From: Nocardia vinacea | GTDB taxonomy: Bacteria; Actinomycetota; Actinomycetes; Mycobacteriales; Mycobacteriaceae | Assembly (NCBI RefSeq): GCF_035920345.1 | Contig: NZ_CP109149.1 | Location: 6,262,001-6,326,000 of the forward strand | DNA: 64,000 nt | Reading direction: 5' to 3' | Shown here: positions 44,149-54,559 of the stretch, piece by piece | How the letters are laid out: each line of letters begins with the position of its first letter | Position numbering within the stretch: position 1 is the stretch's first letter | Position numbers and translations under genes: made by a program | Notes under the pieces: model-generated | The model's input: the letters and a program-made list of their open reading frames with translations, nothing else | Database searches by the model: none | What the model was told of the DNA's origin: nothing

Positions 44149-45009
44149 TCAGCGGTCCCGCAGCCATTTCTCGATTTGATCGACCGTGCTGCCGTACCGA
44201 CGGATCCAGCCGTTGTGCCCCAACGATTCCGGTTGTACCCAGGTGGTCACCTCGGCCTCGGGCATCTTGGCCAGCAGGTGTGCGGCTGAACTGCTCGGCG
44301 CGAGATCGTCGCCGGTCATGGTGATGGACAGCACCGGCAGCTTCAGTCTGGCGATCCGCTCTTCGTAGTCGATATCCGCATCGACCGGCACGAAGCGGCC
44401 GGAGCGGGCCAGCCGGGCCCAATCCGACATCAGCACTTTCGACTGACGTCCGAAGCCGCCGAGCGAGATCCGGTCGCCGGGCCAGAAGCCGGCCAGATTG
44501 GCCGTCAGCGACATGACTGCGGTGCCGGCCAGCATGCCAGGACCCGAAATACCCCGGAATCCACGGTGATACGGGGTGCCGGAGGCGATCAGGATCAGCC
44601 CACCCAGGCGGCCGCGGATCCGTGACGCGTACAGCACAGCGAGCTGGCCGCCCATGCTGTGGCCGAGCAGATACGGGGTGCTGTCCGGGAACCGGTCGCG
44701 CACCACCGAAAAGATCGCCGGGAAGTCGACCGATGCCAGTTCGTGGTAGCCGAAGGTGCTCGCGGCGCTCGGGCGCGGGCGACTGTCACCCGCGCCGCGC
44801 AGCTCACCGATCGCGGCATCGAAGCCGCGCGCGGCCAGCTCCTGGGCGAACAGTTCGTAGTACCCGGCCGGGACACCGAGGCCGGGCACCATCACCACAA
44901 CCGGACGCGGCGCATCCGGGCGCACCGGATGCCGATGCGCACCGGTCGCCGGGAACAGCCGCACCGGCACGGTGGTGCCGTCCGGCATCTGGATCGGAAC
45001 TGTCTCCAT
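44149..45009 (-). CDS. alpha/beta hydrolase (Hydrolase_4 / lysophospholipase type)
   Basis: A 286-residue protein with GLGVPAGYYELFAQELAARG (oxyanion region), YLLGHSMGGQLAVLYA (Ser nucleophile) and a late LGHNGWIRR histidine. It resembles serine aminopeptidase_S33/monoacylglycerol-lipase-like enzymes. The substrate is unknown. It lies 31 bases from the TetR stop on the same strand and may be in its transcript. Confidence 0.82.
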   Translation of the reverse strand: METVPIQMPDGTTVPVRLFPATGAHRHPVRPDAPRPVVVMVPGLGVPAGYYELFAQELAARGFDAAIGELRGAGDSRPRPSAASTFGYHELASVDFPAIFSVVRDRFPDSTPYLLGHSMGGQLAVLYASRIRGRLGGLILIASGTPYHRGFRGISGPGMLAGTAVMSLTANLAGFWPGDRISLGGFGRQSKVLMSDWARLARSGRFVPVDADIDYEERIARLKLPVLSITMTGDDLAPSSSAAHLLAKMPEAEVTTWVQPESLGHNGWIRRYGSTVDQIEKWLRDR

Positions 45010-45039
45010 AGAGCGCACGCTAGCCGACGGCCGCCGGAA

Positions 45040-45672
45040 CTACGCGCCGACCGCACCCATGATCACTCGGCTGAGCACCCGGATCACGTCGTCTAGTGGC
45101 GGGCGCGGGTCCGAACCGCTCCAGGAATCCACCACGTAGTTGACCGCGCCGATGATGGCCAGCACCCGCATCTCGTAGTCGCCCGTTGGGATTTCGCCGT
45201 GCAAGGCGGCATCCTCCGCGGCGCCGGCGAGTAGCGAACCCCAGACGCGACGAAGCTCCAGCCGGAACTTCTCCACCTTCGGCCCGGCGCCGACGACCTC
45301 TACCAGCGCCACCCGCGCCTTGCGCGGATCGGAGCCGATGGATTCGACGTAGGCGCGCACCGAGGCATCGATGATCTCCAGCGCGGTCGCGTCGGATTTC
45401 TTCTCGAGGGCGGCGGTTACCGCATCGCGCGATCCCCTATCGATCTGCTCGTAGAGCTCGAGTAGGAGGGATTCGCGGCCGGTGAACTCCTCGTAGAACT
45501 GCCTCGAGGAGAGTCCGGCGTCCTTACAGATAGCGCCGACCGAACTATTGGCGTAGCCATCGCGCGCAAAGACCGTCAGGCCCGATTCCAGAAAACGCGC
45601 ACGCCGCTGACGTTGCCGGTCCTCTACGGGTTGCCCGGCATACATTCGTCCCGTATTCGCATCCTGTGACAT
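45040..45672 (-). CDS. TetR-family regulator
   Basis: A 210-residue protein from the ATG at 45672. The helix-turn-helix is at about residues 26-72 (VGAICKDAGLSSRQFYEEF). The C-terminal domain is a paralogue of that of the TetR at 3105-3758 (ARVALVEVVGAG; IIGAVN). A perfect 10-bp inverted repeat (GGCCCGATCC arm) at 45693-45721 lies just upstream and could be an operator or a terminator for the HAD gene. The hydrolase downstream may be its target. Confidence 0.82.
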   Translation of the reverse strand: MSQDANTGRMYAGQPVEDRQRQRRARFLESGLTVFARDGYANSSVGAICKDAGLSSRQFYEEFTGRESLLLELYEQIDRGSRDAVTAALEKKSDATALEIIDASVRAYVESIGSDPRKARVALVEVVGAGPKVEKFRLELRRVWGSLLAGAAEDAALHGEIPTGDYEMRVLAIIGAVNYVVDSWSGSDPRPPLDDVIRVLSRVIMGAVGA

Positions 45673-45899
45673 TGGGGCAGACAATACCGAAGGGCCCGAT
45701 CCCCTCGTCATGGATCGGGCCGTTCGTCTCAACCTTCGGCGGAACAGTTGTTAGCCGAAAGTTGGCCGCTCGGTTGCTATTGCGCTCAGCGGATGCTGCT
45801 CTCCGATCTAACTGCCACCACAGTGGTCGTCACTGATTGTTTGCCGCAACGGAGGATTCCGAGGGGTTCGGCACGCCGAAAGTGTTTTGCAGGACTTTT

Positions 45900-46693
45900 T
45901 TAGAATAATTCTTTCGACAGATCTTTCAACAACGCGGGCAGTTCCGCTACGGAATCGATGACGTGATCCGGTGCGGCCGAAGCCGCCGCCAGAACGGCGG
46001 GCCGGAATTTGCCGGTGCGCACCAGAACTCCGGTCATATCGACCTGTTGGGCGGCTAGCACATCGGAGTGCAGATCGTCACCGATCATCAGCACCTCGGC
46101 CGGGTCGAGGTCCATAAGGTCCGCGCAGGTCCGGAATCCGGCCGCCGCGGGCTTGCCGACCACGGCGATCTCGGCATTGCCTGCCGCCTCCAGACCCGGC
46201 AGGTACGCGCCCGCGTCGATGCGGAGCCCGGTATCGGTGGCCCAGCTCAGGCCGCTGTGCATCGCGACGACCGGAAGCCGTCCAGCATCAGCTCGGCCAC
46301 CCGGCTCAGCGCGCCATGTGTGAATTCCACACCGGCGCCGCCGATTACGATGACATCCGGATGTTCGTCATCGAGAGTCAGTTCAGCGAGGTCGGCCGCG
46401 ATATCGCCGTGATTGAGCACCCAGACTGCCGCATCCGGGTACCGGCGGCCCACATATTCGCCGGTGAGCCGGGCAGCGGTGACAATCTCCGCGGTATCGA
46501 CATCGAACCCGGCGTCCCGCAGCCGCTCGGCGATCTCATCGCAGGTTCGGGAGGTGGTGTTGGTGAGAAACCTTCGGCGCAAACCACTTTCGTGCACGCG
46601 GCGCACGGCGTCGACCGCACCGTGGATCTCGCGCCAGGAGGTCACCAGCACGCCGTCGATGTCGTAGAGCACACCGCGTATGTCGCCGGACAT
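45900..46693 (-). pseudogene. HAD-IIA sugar-phosphatase, frameshifted
   Basis: Two overlapping frames together make one HAD-IIA (NagD/phosphoglycolate phosphatase-like) protein of about 263 residues. The first frame (46693 to about 46271) has the catalytic YDIDGVLVTSW and LTNTTSRT. The second (about 46270 to 45900) has MHSGLSW, VVGKPAAAGF and the Mg site MIGDDLHSDV. Joining them needs one extra base near 46270/46271, which would restore the segment LDGFRLVAMHSGL. It is either a true frameshift or a single-base sequence error. If intact, it would dephosphorylate a small phosphosugar or nucleotide. Confidence 0.8.
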
Positions 46694-46751
46694 GGGTTCA
46701 GCCTACGACCGCGGAACAGGGCGCGTCCCCGCATCCGTTCGACACGGCGCG

Positions 46752-47135
46752 TCAGCGGGCGAAACTGCGGGCGGCACGCGCAAGCATCCACGGCACGAGC
46801 CGACGATGAAATGGGCGCACGACGGCGAAATACCTTCGGCCCCAGTGATTTCGATACTTGACCAGCGAGGTGATGGTGACCGTGCCGTCGTCGACGAGAA
46901 CCGAGACGACAAAGTCGAGGACCGCCATCACATCGGCGGTCACCTGCTCGCGCTCGTCGCATTCGCGATCAGGAAAAGGGTTGCCGAAGAATATCTTTCG
47001 GGTCCATTTCCGAGGGTCGGTTGGAGCGCCCGGCGGCAACGCTATTTCGTAGGAATCGATGTAATCCCAGTCGGTGCCCGACGAGCGCGCCAGGGCGGCT
47101 CGTTCGGGAATTTCGACTCGTCCATAAGTCGGCAT
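46752..47135 (-). CDS. DUF2867-family protein
   Basis: A 127-residue protein with the DUF2867 pattern: DWDYIDSYEIALPPGAPTDP early, VTITSLVKYRNHWGRRYFAV late and a basic C-terminus. The fold is SRPBCC-like, and the function is unknown in most hosts. The ATG at 47135 has GGAGG eight bases upstream. It is divergent from a TetR gene and the two share a perfect palindrome, so it is an inducible gene. Confidence 0.8.
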   Translation of the reverse strand: MPTYGRVEIPERAALARSSGTDWDYIDSYEIALPPGAPTDPRKWTRKIFFGNPFPDRECDEREQVTADVMAVLDFVVSVLVDDGTVTITSLVKYRNHWGRRYFAVVRPFHRRLVPWMLARAARSFAR

Positions 47136-47152
47136 CACATTCCTCCGATAAC

Positions 47153-47193
47153 CCATACGGGGCCGTATGGAACGACCATACGGTAGCGTACGG
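47153..47193. promoter_or_regulatory. TetR operators with CCATACGG half-sites
   Basis: A perfect palindrome CCATACGG-GG-CCGTATGG at 47153-47170. It is followed by a third CCATACGG and a degenerate partner at 47176-47193, ending three bases before the TetR start codon. Confidence 0.8.
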
Positions 47194-47195
47194 GA

Positions 47196-47777
47196 ATGGC
47201 ACAAGGGGATGCGACCGCGAAGACACGGCTCAGCGCCGACGATTGGGCACAGGCCGCGCTGGACGCGCTGGCGGAGGGCGGTCTGGCGGCGGTCGCCGTC
47301 GAGCCCATCGCCAAGCGGCTCGGCACCACCAAGGGCAGCTTCTACTGGCATTTCAAGGACCGCGCGGCCCTCGTCGAGGCGGCACTGGCGCGCTGGGAGC
47401 AGCGCAGCACCGACGATGTGATCGCCGAGATCGCCATCGAGACCGACCCGGCCGAGCGGTTGCACCGACTCTTCGCCCAGGTCATCGATTACGCGGCCAC
47501 CGGACGCATCGAATTGGCGCTATTGGCCTCGGCGGACCAGGAATCGGTCGCCGCGACACTGCGCCGAGTCGCGGACCGGCGCATCGAATACGTCACGGAA
47601 TTGCTGCGCGAATTGGGGCTGACCGCCGGGCAGGCGCGGACCAGAGCGGTTGTCGCCGTGAGCATTTACCACGGCTTCAACCAACTGGCCCGCGTCTCCC
47701 CCGACACGCTCCCGAGTACCGATGCACAGCGAAGAATGTTGGTAGACAGCGCATTTCAGAGTCTGTTGCCGGACTGA
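47196..47777 (+). CDS. TetR-family regulator of the DUF2867 gene
   Basis: A 193-residue protein. The helix-turn-helix is at about residues 15-60 (VEPIAKRLGTTKGSFYWHF). The C-terminal domain contains RTRAVVAVSIYHGFNQLAR. There is almost no leader before the ATG, and the operators run up to it, so binding would directly block its own transcription start. Confidence 0.85.
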   Translation: MAQGDATAKTRLSADDWAQAALDALAEGGLAAVAVEPIAKRLGTTKGSFYWHFKDRAALVEAALARWEQRSTDDVIAEIAIETDPAERLHRLFAQVIDYAATGRIELALLASADQESVAATLRRVADRRIEYVTELLRELGLTAGQARTRAVVAVSIYHGFNQLARVSPDTLPSTDAQRRMLVDSAFQSLLPD

Positions 47778-47778
47778 A

Positions 47779-48027
47779 TCAGCTGCCCCCGCCGCAACCA
47801 CCACCACCGCCGCCGCAACCGCCCCCACCGCAGCCCGAACCGCCGCCGCAACTGGAGCCGCCGCCGCAACCGCCGCCGCCCTCGCCACCGCCGCCTGCGG
47901 CCCATCGACTCCGACTGCGGCGGTTGCGGCGCCCCCGACTGTCGCGGTGCGCGAGATTGATGATCACGAGCGCCCCGTACAGCAGCAGCACGACGCCGAT
48001 CACGATCACGACCAAGAACCCGTCCAT
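47779..48027 (-). CDS. Gly/Cys-rich single-pass membrane protein
   Basis: An 82-residue protein: one N-terminal membrane helix (LVVIVIGVVLLLYGALVII), a short Arg/Ser-rich linker (RGRRNRRSRSR), then a tail of about 30 residues made only of Gly, Cys and a few Ser (repeats of CGGG and GGGC, five cysteines). The tail resembles the C-terminus of TIGR04222 membrane proteins, but the main domain of that family is missing. The stop is one base from the stop of the TetR gene. The low-complexity tail could bind metal or be a surface or assembly element; this is not known. Confidence 0.6.
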   Translation of the reverse strand: MDGFLVVIVIGVVLLLYGALVIINLAHRDSRGRRNRRSRSRWAAGGGGEGGGGCGGGSSCGGGSGCGGGGCGGGGGGCGGGS

Positions 48028-48143
48028 TGTCCCCCCTGAGTGACGTTCGAGGCTGGTCCCCACCCCAAGTGCACCTGCTACGGGATCGCCGGTAAAGCCA
48101 ATACTTTTGGGGCGTTTGAACACCAGGCGGTCGAGTGCTCAGG

Positions 48144-48458
48144 TCAGAGTTGCGAACCGTTGATAACCGCATCGAGCAGGCCGGGGAAACGTTCCTCCAG
48201 ATCGTCACGCCGCAGTTCGACGAGTCGATTGCGGCCGGAGACGTAGGTGGTCGTGACACCCGCATCGCGCAGCACCTTCCAGTGGTGCGACGCGGTGGCG
48301 GCGGTGATTTCGACATCGAACTTATCGATGGCGCAACTGAGCGGTTCGCGGACCCCGGCGAGCGAGCGGATCAGCTCCAGCCGGATCGGATCGGCGATGG
48401 CGCTGAGCACCCGGATCAGGTCCAGGTCGCCGGTGCTCGGCTGCGGTAGCTGGCGCAT
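48144..48458 (-). CDS. ArsR-family winged-helix regulator
   Basis: A 104-residue protein with an ArsR/HTH_20 fold: LIRVLSAIADPIRLELIRSL, then EITAATASHHWKVLRDAGV as recognition helix and a wing near TYVSGRNRLVELR. It lacks the CxC metal motif of ArsR/SmtB sensors, so it is probably a non-metal member. The ATG at 48458 is set by GGAGG six bases upstream; ATGs at 48464 and 48482 are alternatives. It is divergent from the MFS gene and shares its operators. Confidence 0.85.
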   Translation of the reverse strand: MRQLPQPSTGDLDLIRVLSAIADPIRLELIRSLAGVREPLSCAIDKFDVEITAATASHHWKVLRDAGVTTTYVSGRNRLVELRRDDLEERFPGLLDAVINGSQL

Positions 48459-48474
48459 GTCCATCCTCCGATCG

Positions 48475-48530
48475 TTTGACAACCATCGAATTATATCTCA
48501 GCATCATAAGATGCTTCGACAACCATCGAA
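48475..48530. promoter_or_regulatory. paired ArsR operators overlapping the MFS start
   Basis: TTYGA-CAACCA-TCGAA occurs twice, at 48475-48490 and 48515-48530, exactly 40 bp apart. The second copy lies inside codons 2-7 of the MFS gene. A perfect GCATC-ATAA-GATGC repeat at 48501-48514 sits between them and overlaps the MFS start codon. Confidence 0.75.
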
Positions 48531-49692
48531 CAATCTGTATCGATCCCTGATCCCACTCGCCGTCGGCACCTTCGTGCTGGGTACCGACGGTTTCGTCCTC
48601 AATGGCATGCTCCCGCTCATCGCCCGCGACCTGGACGTCTCGGTGGCCACCGCGGGCCAGCTCACCACCATGTTCGCCTGGACCTACGCCATCGCCTCGC
48701 CGATCATCGCGGCCGCGACCGGATCCTGGGACCGGCGCTGGGTATTGGGCGGCGGTGCGGCGCTTTTTGTCATCGGCATGATCGGACAGGCTGCGGCGCA
48801 AGACTTTTCGGTAATGGCCGGTGCACGCATCGTTGCCGCCATCGGCGCGGCGGCATTCCAGGCCAATGCCTTCGCCGTGGCCGGGGTGGTCGCCGACGAC
48901 GCGCACCGCGGCCGGGCGCTATCGGTCGTCACCGCCGGAATTACGCTGTCCGCCGTCGCGGGCGTGCCGATCGGCATCTTCGTGGAGCGTTGGATCGGTT
49001 GGCGCGGGGTGCTCTGGGCGATTGTCGCGGGCGGGGCCATCGCGGCCGCGCTGGTGCTGCTGCTGCCGCGCGTCACCTTGCCGAGTACCGGATTGCGCGA
49101 TCGCGTCGGCGTGCTCGCTCGGCCCGCCGTGCTGCGAGTTCTGCTGGTGACGACGTTGCAGATGACCGCGGGCTATACGACCATCGTCTACCTGCCGGTC
49201 GTCGTTGCCCCATCGGTGCCGCAGGGACAACTCGCGTGGCTGCTGCTGGTCATGGGCATCGGTCAGGTCATCGGCAACTCCCAGGCGGGCCGGGCGGTGG
49301 ACCGCTTCGGCCCGGCCCGCACACTGGCCGTCGGACTCGTCGGCAGCCTCATCGGCCTGATGCTGCTCGGCCCGGCCACCCACGCCAACTGGGCGGTCTT
49401 CGCGGTACTCGGCCTGACCGGCCTCTTCGGATCCGCGATCCTGATCCCGCAGCAATTCCGGCTCTTCGCCATTGCCCATGACGCGCCGACCGTCGCGCTC
49501 GGCCTCAATGGCTCGGCCATCTACCTGGGCAGCGGCATCGGCTCACTGCTCGGCGGCACGGTGCTGGATTCGTCGGGCGCGAGCTGGCTCCCGTGGACCT
49601 CCGCCGCGGTCGGCTTCGGCGCCCTCGCGCTCGGCGTCGCAACCCTGCGCCGACCGGCGCGCGCCGAAGCGGCGGTAGTCGCTCGGGCGTGA
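48511..49692 (+). CDS. MFS transporter (AraJ/PbuE-like exporter)
   Basis: A 393-residue major facilitator with 12 membrane segments. It starts LIPLAVGTFVLGTDGFVLNG and has the loop motif ASPIIAAATGSWDRRWVLGG. It belongs to the drug:H+ antiporter DHA1 group; the substrate is not known. The ATG at 48511 is within an inverted repeat, and there is no clear ribosome site, so a leaderless or operator-coupled start is possible. It ends at a strong terminator. Confidence 0.88.
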   Translation: MLRQPSNNLYRSLIPLAVGTFVLGTDGFVLNGMLPLIARDLDVSVATAGQLTTMFAWTYAIASPIIAAATGSWDRRWVLGGGAALFVIGMIGQAAAQDFSVMAGARIVAAIGAAAFQANAFAVAGVVADDAHRGRALSVVTAGITLSAVAGVPIGIFVERWIGWRGVLWAIVAGGAIAAALVLLLPRVTLPSTGLRDRVGVLARPAVLRVLLVTTLQMTAGYTTIVYLPVVVAPSVPQGQLAWLLLVMGIGQVIGNSQAGRAVDRFGPARTLAVGLVGSLIGLMLLGPATHANWAVFAVLGLTGLFGSAILIPQQFRLFAIAHDAPTVALGLNGSAIYLGSGIGSLLGGTVLDSSGASWLPWTSAAVGFGALALGVATLRRPARAEAAVVARA

Positions 49693-49707
49693 AATCGCCC
49701 GTACCCC

Positions 49708-49746
49708 AATAGCTCCCGGGTCGATCCGATCCGGGAGCTATTTTTT
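49708..49746 (+). terminator. rho-independent terminator of the MFS gene
   Basis: A perfect 12-bp stem (left arm AATAGCTCCCGG) with an 11-base loop, followed by TTTT. It overlaps the last codon of the converging MarR gene. Confidence 0.88.
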
Positions 49747-50196
49747 CGGCGCGGATTCGGGACGGATGGAGTCGAGCAGGTCGGCGCAGCGGGTGAGCAG
49801 TTCGCGCAGCGCGGCATTTTCGGTCTCGGTGAATTCGTCGGCCAATGCGCGTTCCACGCGGACTGCATTCATGTCCGCCTCCTGCGCGAGCGCCGCCCCC
49901 GCTTCGGTGAGACGGGTCTCCAGGACGTTCTTGTGCCAGGCGTGCGGGGTGCGCTCGATGAGGCCGCGGTCCTGGAGATTGGTCAGAATCGTATTCATGG
50001 TCGGCGGGGTCACCCCGCACAGGCGGGCCAGCGCGGCGGCGTTGATGCCCGGATTTTCGATGAGGAACAGCAGGGCCCCGTACTGGGGAACGGTGAGGCC
50101 CGCCGGTTTGAGCGCCGCGCTCTTCGCCGAGTTGAGAGCCTGTTCGGCGCGCTTGAGATACGAGCCGAGGCGCTCAGAGGAGTGCATGGACGTCAT
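49738..50196 (-). CDS. MarR-family regulator
   Basis: A 152-residue winged-helix protein. It has GLTVPQYGALLFLIENPGI and the recognition region ARLCGVTPPTMNTILTNLQD followed by RGLIERTP. It is divergent from the lipoprotein gene at 50320, with inverted repeats between. The Met at residue 4 is an alternative start. Confidence 0.87.
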   Translation of the reverse strand: MTSMHSSERLGSYLKRAEQALNSAKSAALKPAGLTVPQYGALLFLIENPGINAAALARLCGVTPPTMNTILTNLQDRGLIERTPHAWHKNVLETRLTEAGAALAQEADMNAVRVERALADEFTETENAALRELLTRCADLLDSIRPESAPKK

Positions 50197-50241
50197 ATCC
50201 GCATGGTAACTGCCCGTCTACTGGTTAGACTCTTGACGTTG

Positions 50242-50282
50242 ATTAGAGTTCTAATATACGTTCGTGCACATTCTAAGATGTG
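50242..50282. promoter_or_regulatory. MarR operators upstream of the SMP-30 lipoprotein
   Basis: A perfect ATTAGA-GT-TCTAAT at 50242-50255, and a second repeat CACAT-TCTAAG-ATGTG at 50267-50282, in the 123-base divergent gap. Confidence 0.65.
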
Positions 50283-50319
50283 AATGCATCCGGATGTTCG
50301 ACTATCAGGAGCCACGAGC

Positions 50320-51309
50320 ATGTTCCGCACCATCTCGACCATCGCCACCGCCATTGCCTGCACCGCCGTCACGTCGTGCGGCACCGCGACGGAGGCCGCG
50401 AGCCAACCCGCGACCCGCATCAGCACCGCATACGAACTGCCCGGTGATCGCGTCTACCCGGAGGGCATCGCCGTCGACCCCCGCACCGGTGACACCTACG
50501 TCGGCTCATACGCCAACGGCGCCGTCTACCGCGCGACACCCGGCGCCACGCGAGCCGAAATCTTCCTGCCCGAAGGGACCGACGGCCGCAAAACCGCCAA
50601 TGGCCTGAAAGTCGATGCGGCAGGGCGACTGTGGGTCATCGACTCGACCGCCGGAGTCGCGGTGTACGACACCGGCAGCCGGGCGCTGGTCGCCCGCTTC
50701 GATATCACCGGCACCGAACCGAGCCTGGTCAATGATCTGGCCATCACGCCGGACGGCAGCGCATATCTGACCGACAGCCTGCGACCGGTGGTCTACCGGG
50801 TCACCCCGGAGCAGGTCACTGCGGCGCACGGCGGAAAGGCGATTCTGACAACACAATTCGACCTGAGCACCATTACCAGCCCGCACGCGCCGGACGCATT
50901 TACCTTGAACGGCATCGTGTCCGACGATTCCGGTCGCTATCTGCTGATCGTCGATATGAATTCCGGTGAGCTGTATCGCGTTGCGACCGCGGCGAATTCG
51001 CCGGAGATTCGCAAGGTGACAATGCACGGCGCCGACCTGAAACACGGTGACGGACTGGAACTGCACGGCAGCACGCTGTGGGCGGCCCAGAATACCAGCA
51101 ACACCATTACCCGCTGGCAGATCAGCGATGACGGCGGGTCCGTCGAGCTGGAACGCGCGGTCACCGATGACTCCCTGCGCATTCCCACCACATTGGTACG
51201 CAGCAATGGTCGAACGCTGGTCGTCTCTTCCCAATTCGATAAGGGCGGGCCGATGGGGCCTGGCACCCCGACCATGCCGTTCGCCGTCCTGACAATTGAC
51301 GGAATCTGA
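50320..51309 (+). CDS. SMP-30/gluconolactonase-like lipoprotein
   Basis: A 329-residue protein. The signal peptide ends in a lipobox (AVTSCG), so it is anchored outside the membrane. The rest is a six-bladed beta-propeller of the SMP-30/NHL type, with repeated turns such as YPEGIAVDPRTGDTYVGSY, NDLAITPDGSAYLTDS and LNGIVSDDSGRYLLIV. The conserved Asn and Asp residues fit the metal site of lactonases. The substrate is unknown. The MarR gene upstream suggests induction by an aromatic or acidic compound. Confidence 0.8.
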   Translation: MFRTISTIATAIACTAVTSCGTATEAASQPATRISTAYELPGDRVYPEGIAVDPRTGDTYVGSYANGAVYRATPGATRAEIFLPEGTDGRKTANGLKVDAAGRLWVIDSTAGVAVYDTGSRALVARFDITGTEPSLVNDLAITPDGSAYLTDSLRPVVYRVTPEQVTAAHGGKAILTTQFDLSTITSPHAPDAFTLNGIVSDDSGRYLLIVDMNSGELYRVATAANSPEIRKVTMHGADLKHGDGLELHGSTLWAAQNTSNTITRWQISDDGGSVELERAVTDDSLRIPTTLVRSNGRTLVVSSQFDKGGPMGPGTPTMPFAVLTIDGI

Positions 51310-51515
51310 TCCCGCCGCGCGGCCGGTTCGTTCAGTGGACCGGCAATCGGCCTATTCGCGGTATGACAACTTGATCTAAATCACGCCGAAACGCCCGCAC
51401 CCATCGCAGGTATGCCGCCGCGATGACGTAAGCTCGGCCGACTGACCGGGCACGCGGCTGGGGTGGCGACCTTCGGGCGAGTGTCATACGCTTCGCCGCG
51501 GAGGAAAACCGCCTC

Positions 51516-52583
51516 ATGGAGGGACAATTGACCACTCCGAGCCATGGCGATGTCGGAACCGGCGGGCCACAAAAGGTTCCACTGTCGCAGCTGATCCACC
51601 TGATGGCCGAATATCAGAAGCTCGGCACGCACCGACAGACCTTTCTACCGGCGCCGGCGAGCGATACTTTCGTGCGTGGCTGCGGGATCGTCGCGGGCGG
51701 GTTCACGGCCGTGGGAGTTATCTGTGTGACGGTCGGTGCCTATCCCGGTGCGCTCGCGGTCGGTCTGCTCGCCCTGGTGCCCGCGTCGTTGGCATTCTTC
51801 CGCGGGCGGCGCAATCGTCGGCACCGCGCCGCACGGCTGGATCTGTTCGATGTCGGCATGACCGTGTACCGCTCCGGTGAGCAGGTGGCCGGGTTCCGCT
51901 GGGACAGCGCCGAAGTGCGCCAGCAGGTCATCCCCTTCCAGAATTCCGCCCACCCCGAGTACTCGCTGCGGATGTCGGGCCCCGACGGCGCCGAGGCCGC
52001 ATTCGACGACACCCTGTTCGGCGACGCGCGCGACTGGGGCCGGGCCATCCAGTCGGCCGTCACCCTGGCCCAGCTCCCCCGCGCCGTGGCCGCAATCGAT
52101 GACGGCGCGACCGTCCATTTCGGCGAAATCGCCCTCGACCTGGCCGCACTCTATTTCCACAGCCGGGCCTACACCTGGGAACAGATCCAATTGATCGACG
52201 CCCGAAGCGGTTTGGTCCGCATGAAGGTCGACGGCAACTGGGTCTCCCTCACCCCCGTCGGCCAGATCCCCAACTTCTACATCTTCAACGAACTCGCCGA
52301 ACGCCTACGCCTGGCCGCCGCCGCAGAGTCCGCCGCCGAATCGGCCGCAACCGAACCCGCGGATCCCGAACTGCCGACCATCACACCGGCTGCCGAATCC
52401 GATCCGCCCACGCCGACGGTCGACTCCGATCCACTCACGCCGGTAGTCGCCTCCGATCCGACGGTCGAAAATGCTCCCGAGACAGCCGCCGATCAACAAA
52501 TCGAACCCCCTACCTCAACGGCCAAAGGCACCGCCAAAACCCCCAACCGCCCCACCCAAGACCTGAGCGCCGCCTCGAATTAA
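51516..52583 (+). CDS. DUF6585-like membrane protein with acidic Pro/Thr tail
   Basis: A 355-residue protein. Two membrane helices (about residues 53-90; GIVAGGFTAVGVICVTVGAY) are followed by a soluble domain that reads like DUF6585 (RLDLFDVGMTVYRSGEQVAG, FRWDSAEVRQQ). The last 75 residues are low-complexity, with repeats of SDPxTPxV. The function is unknown. The ribosome site AGGAAAA sits in the loop of a small GCGG/CCGC hairpin (51498-51512) just before the ATG, which might limit initiation. Confidence 0.65.
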   Translation: MEGQLTTPSHGDVGTGGPQKVPLSQLIHLMAEYQKLGTHRQTFLPAPASDTFVRGCGIVAGGFTAVGVICVTVGAYPGALAVGLLALVPASLAFFRGRRNRRHRAARLDLFDVGMTVYRSGEQVAGFRWDSAEVRQQVIPFQNSAHPEYSLRMSGPDGAEAAFDDTLFGDARDWGRAIQSAVTLAQLPRAVAAIDDGATVHFGEIALDLAALYFHSRAYTWEQIQLIDARSGLVRMKVDGNWVSLTPVGQIPNFYIFNELAERLRLAAAAESAAESAATEPADPELPTITPAAESDPPTPTVDSDPLTPVVASDPTVENAPETAADQQIEPPTSTAKGTAKTPNRPTQDLSAASN

Positions 52584-52709
52584 CCCCCGCCCCAACCCCT
52601 TCCACCGAACCATCAGCCTTCATCCGTTCGAGCCAACCAAAGGCCGAAGGCCGGGCCACCTGATGGTGGACCGGCCTTCGGGTCTAAAGGTGTTGCTGGG
52701 GAGCGGGAC

Positions 52710-54548
<1,839 letters not shown>

Positions 54549-54559
54549 TCAGCACCGGC

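Noticed and set aside
45693..45721. Perfect 10-bp inverted repeat (GGCCCGATCC arm) as a separate feature
   Set aside because: It could be either a terminator of the HAD gene or an operator of the TetR gene, and nothing in the sequence decides. It is mentioned in the TetR entry only.
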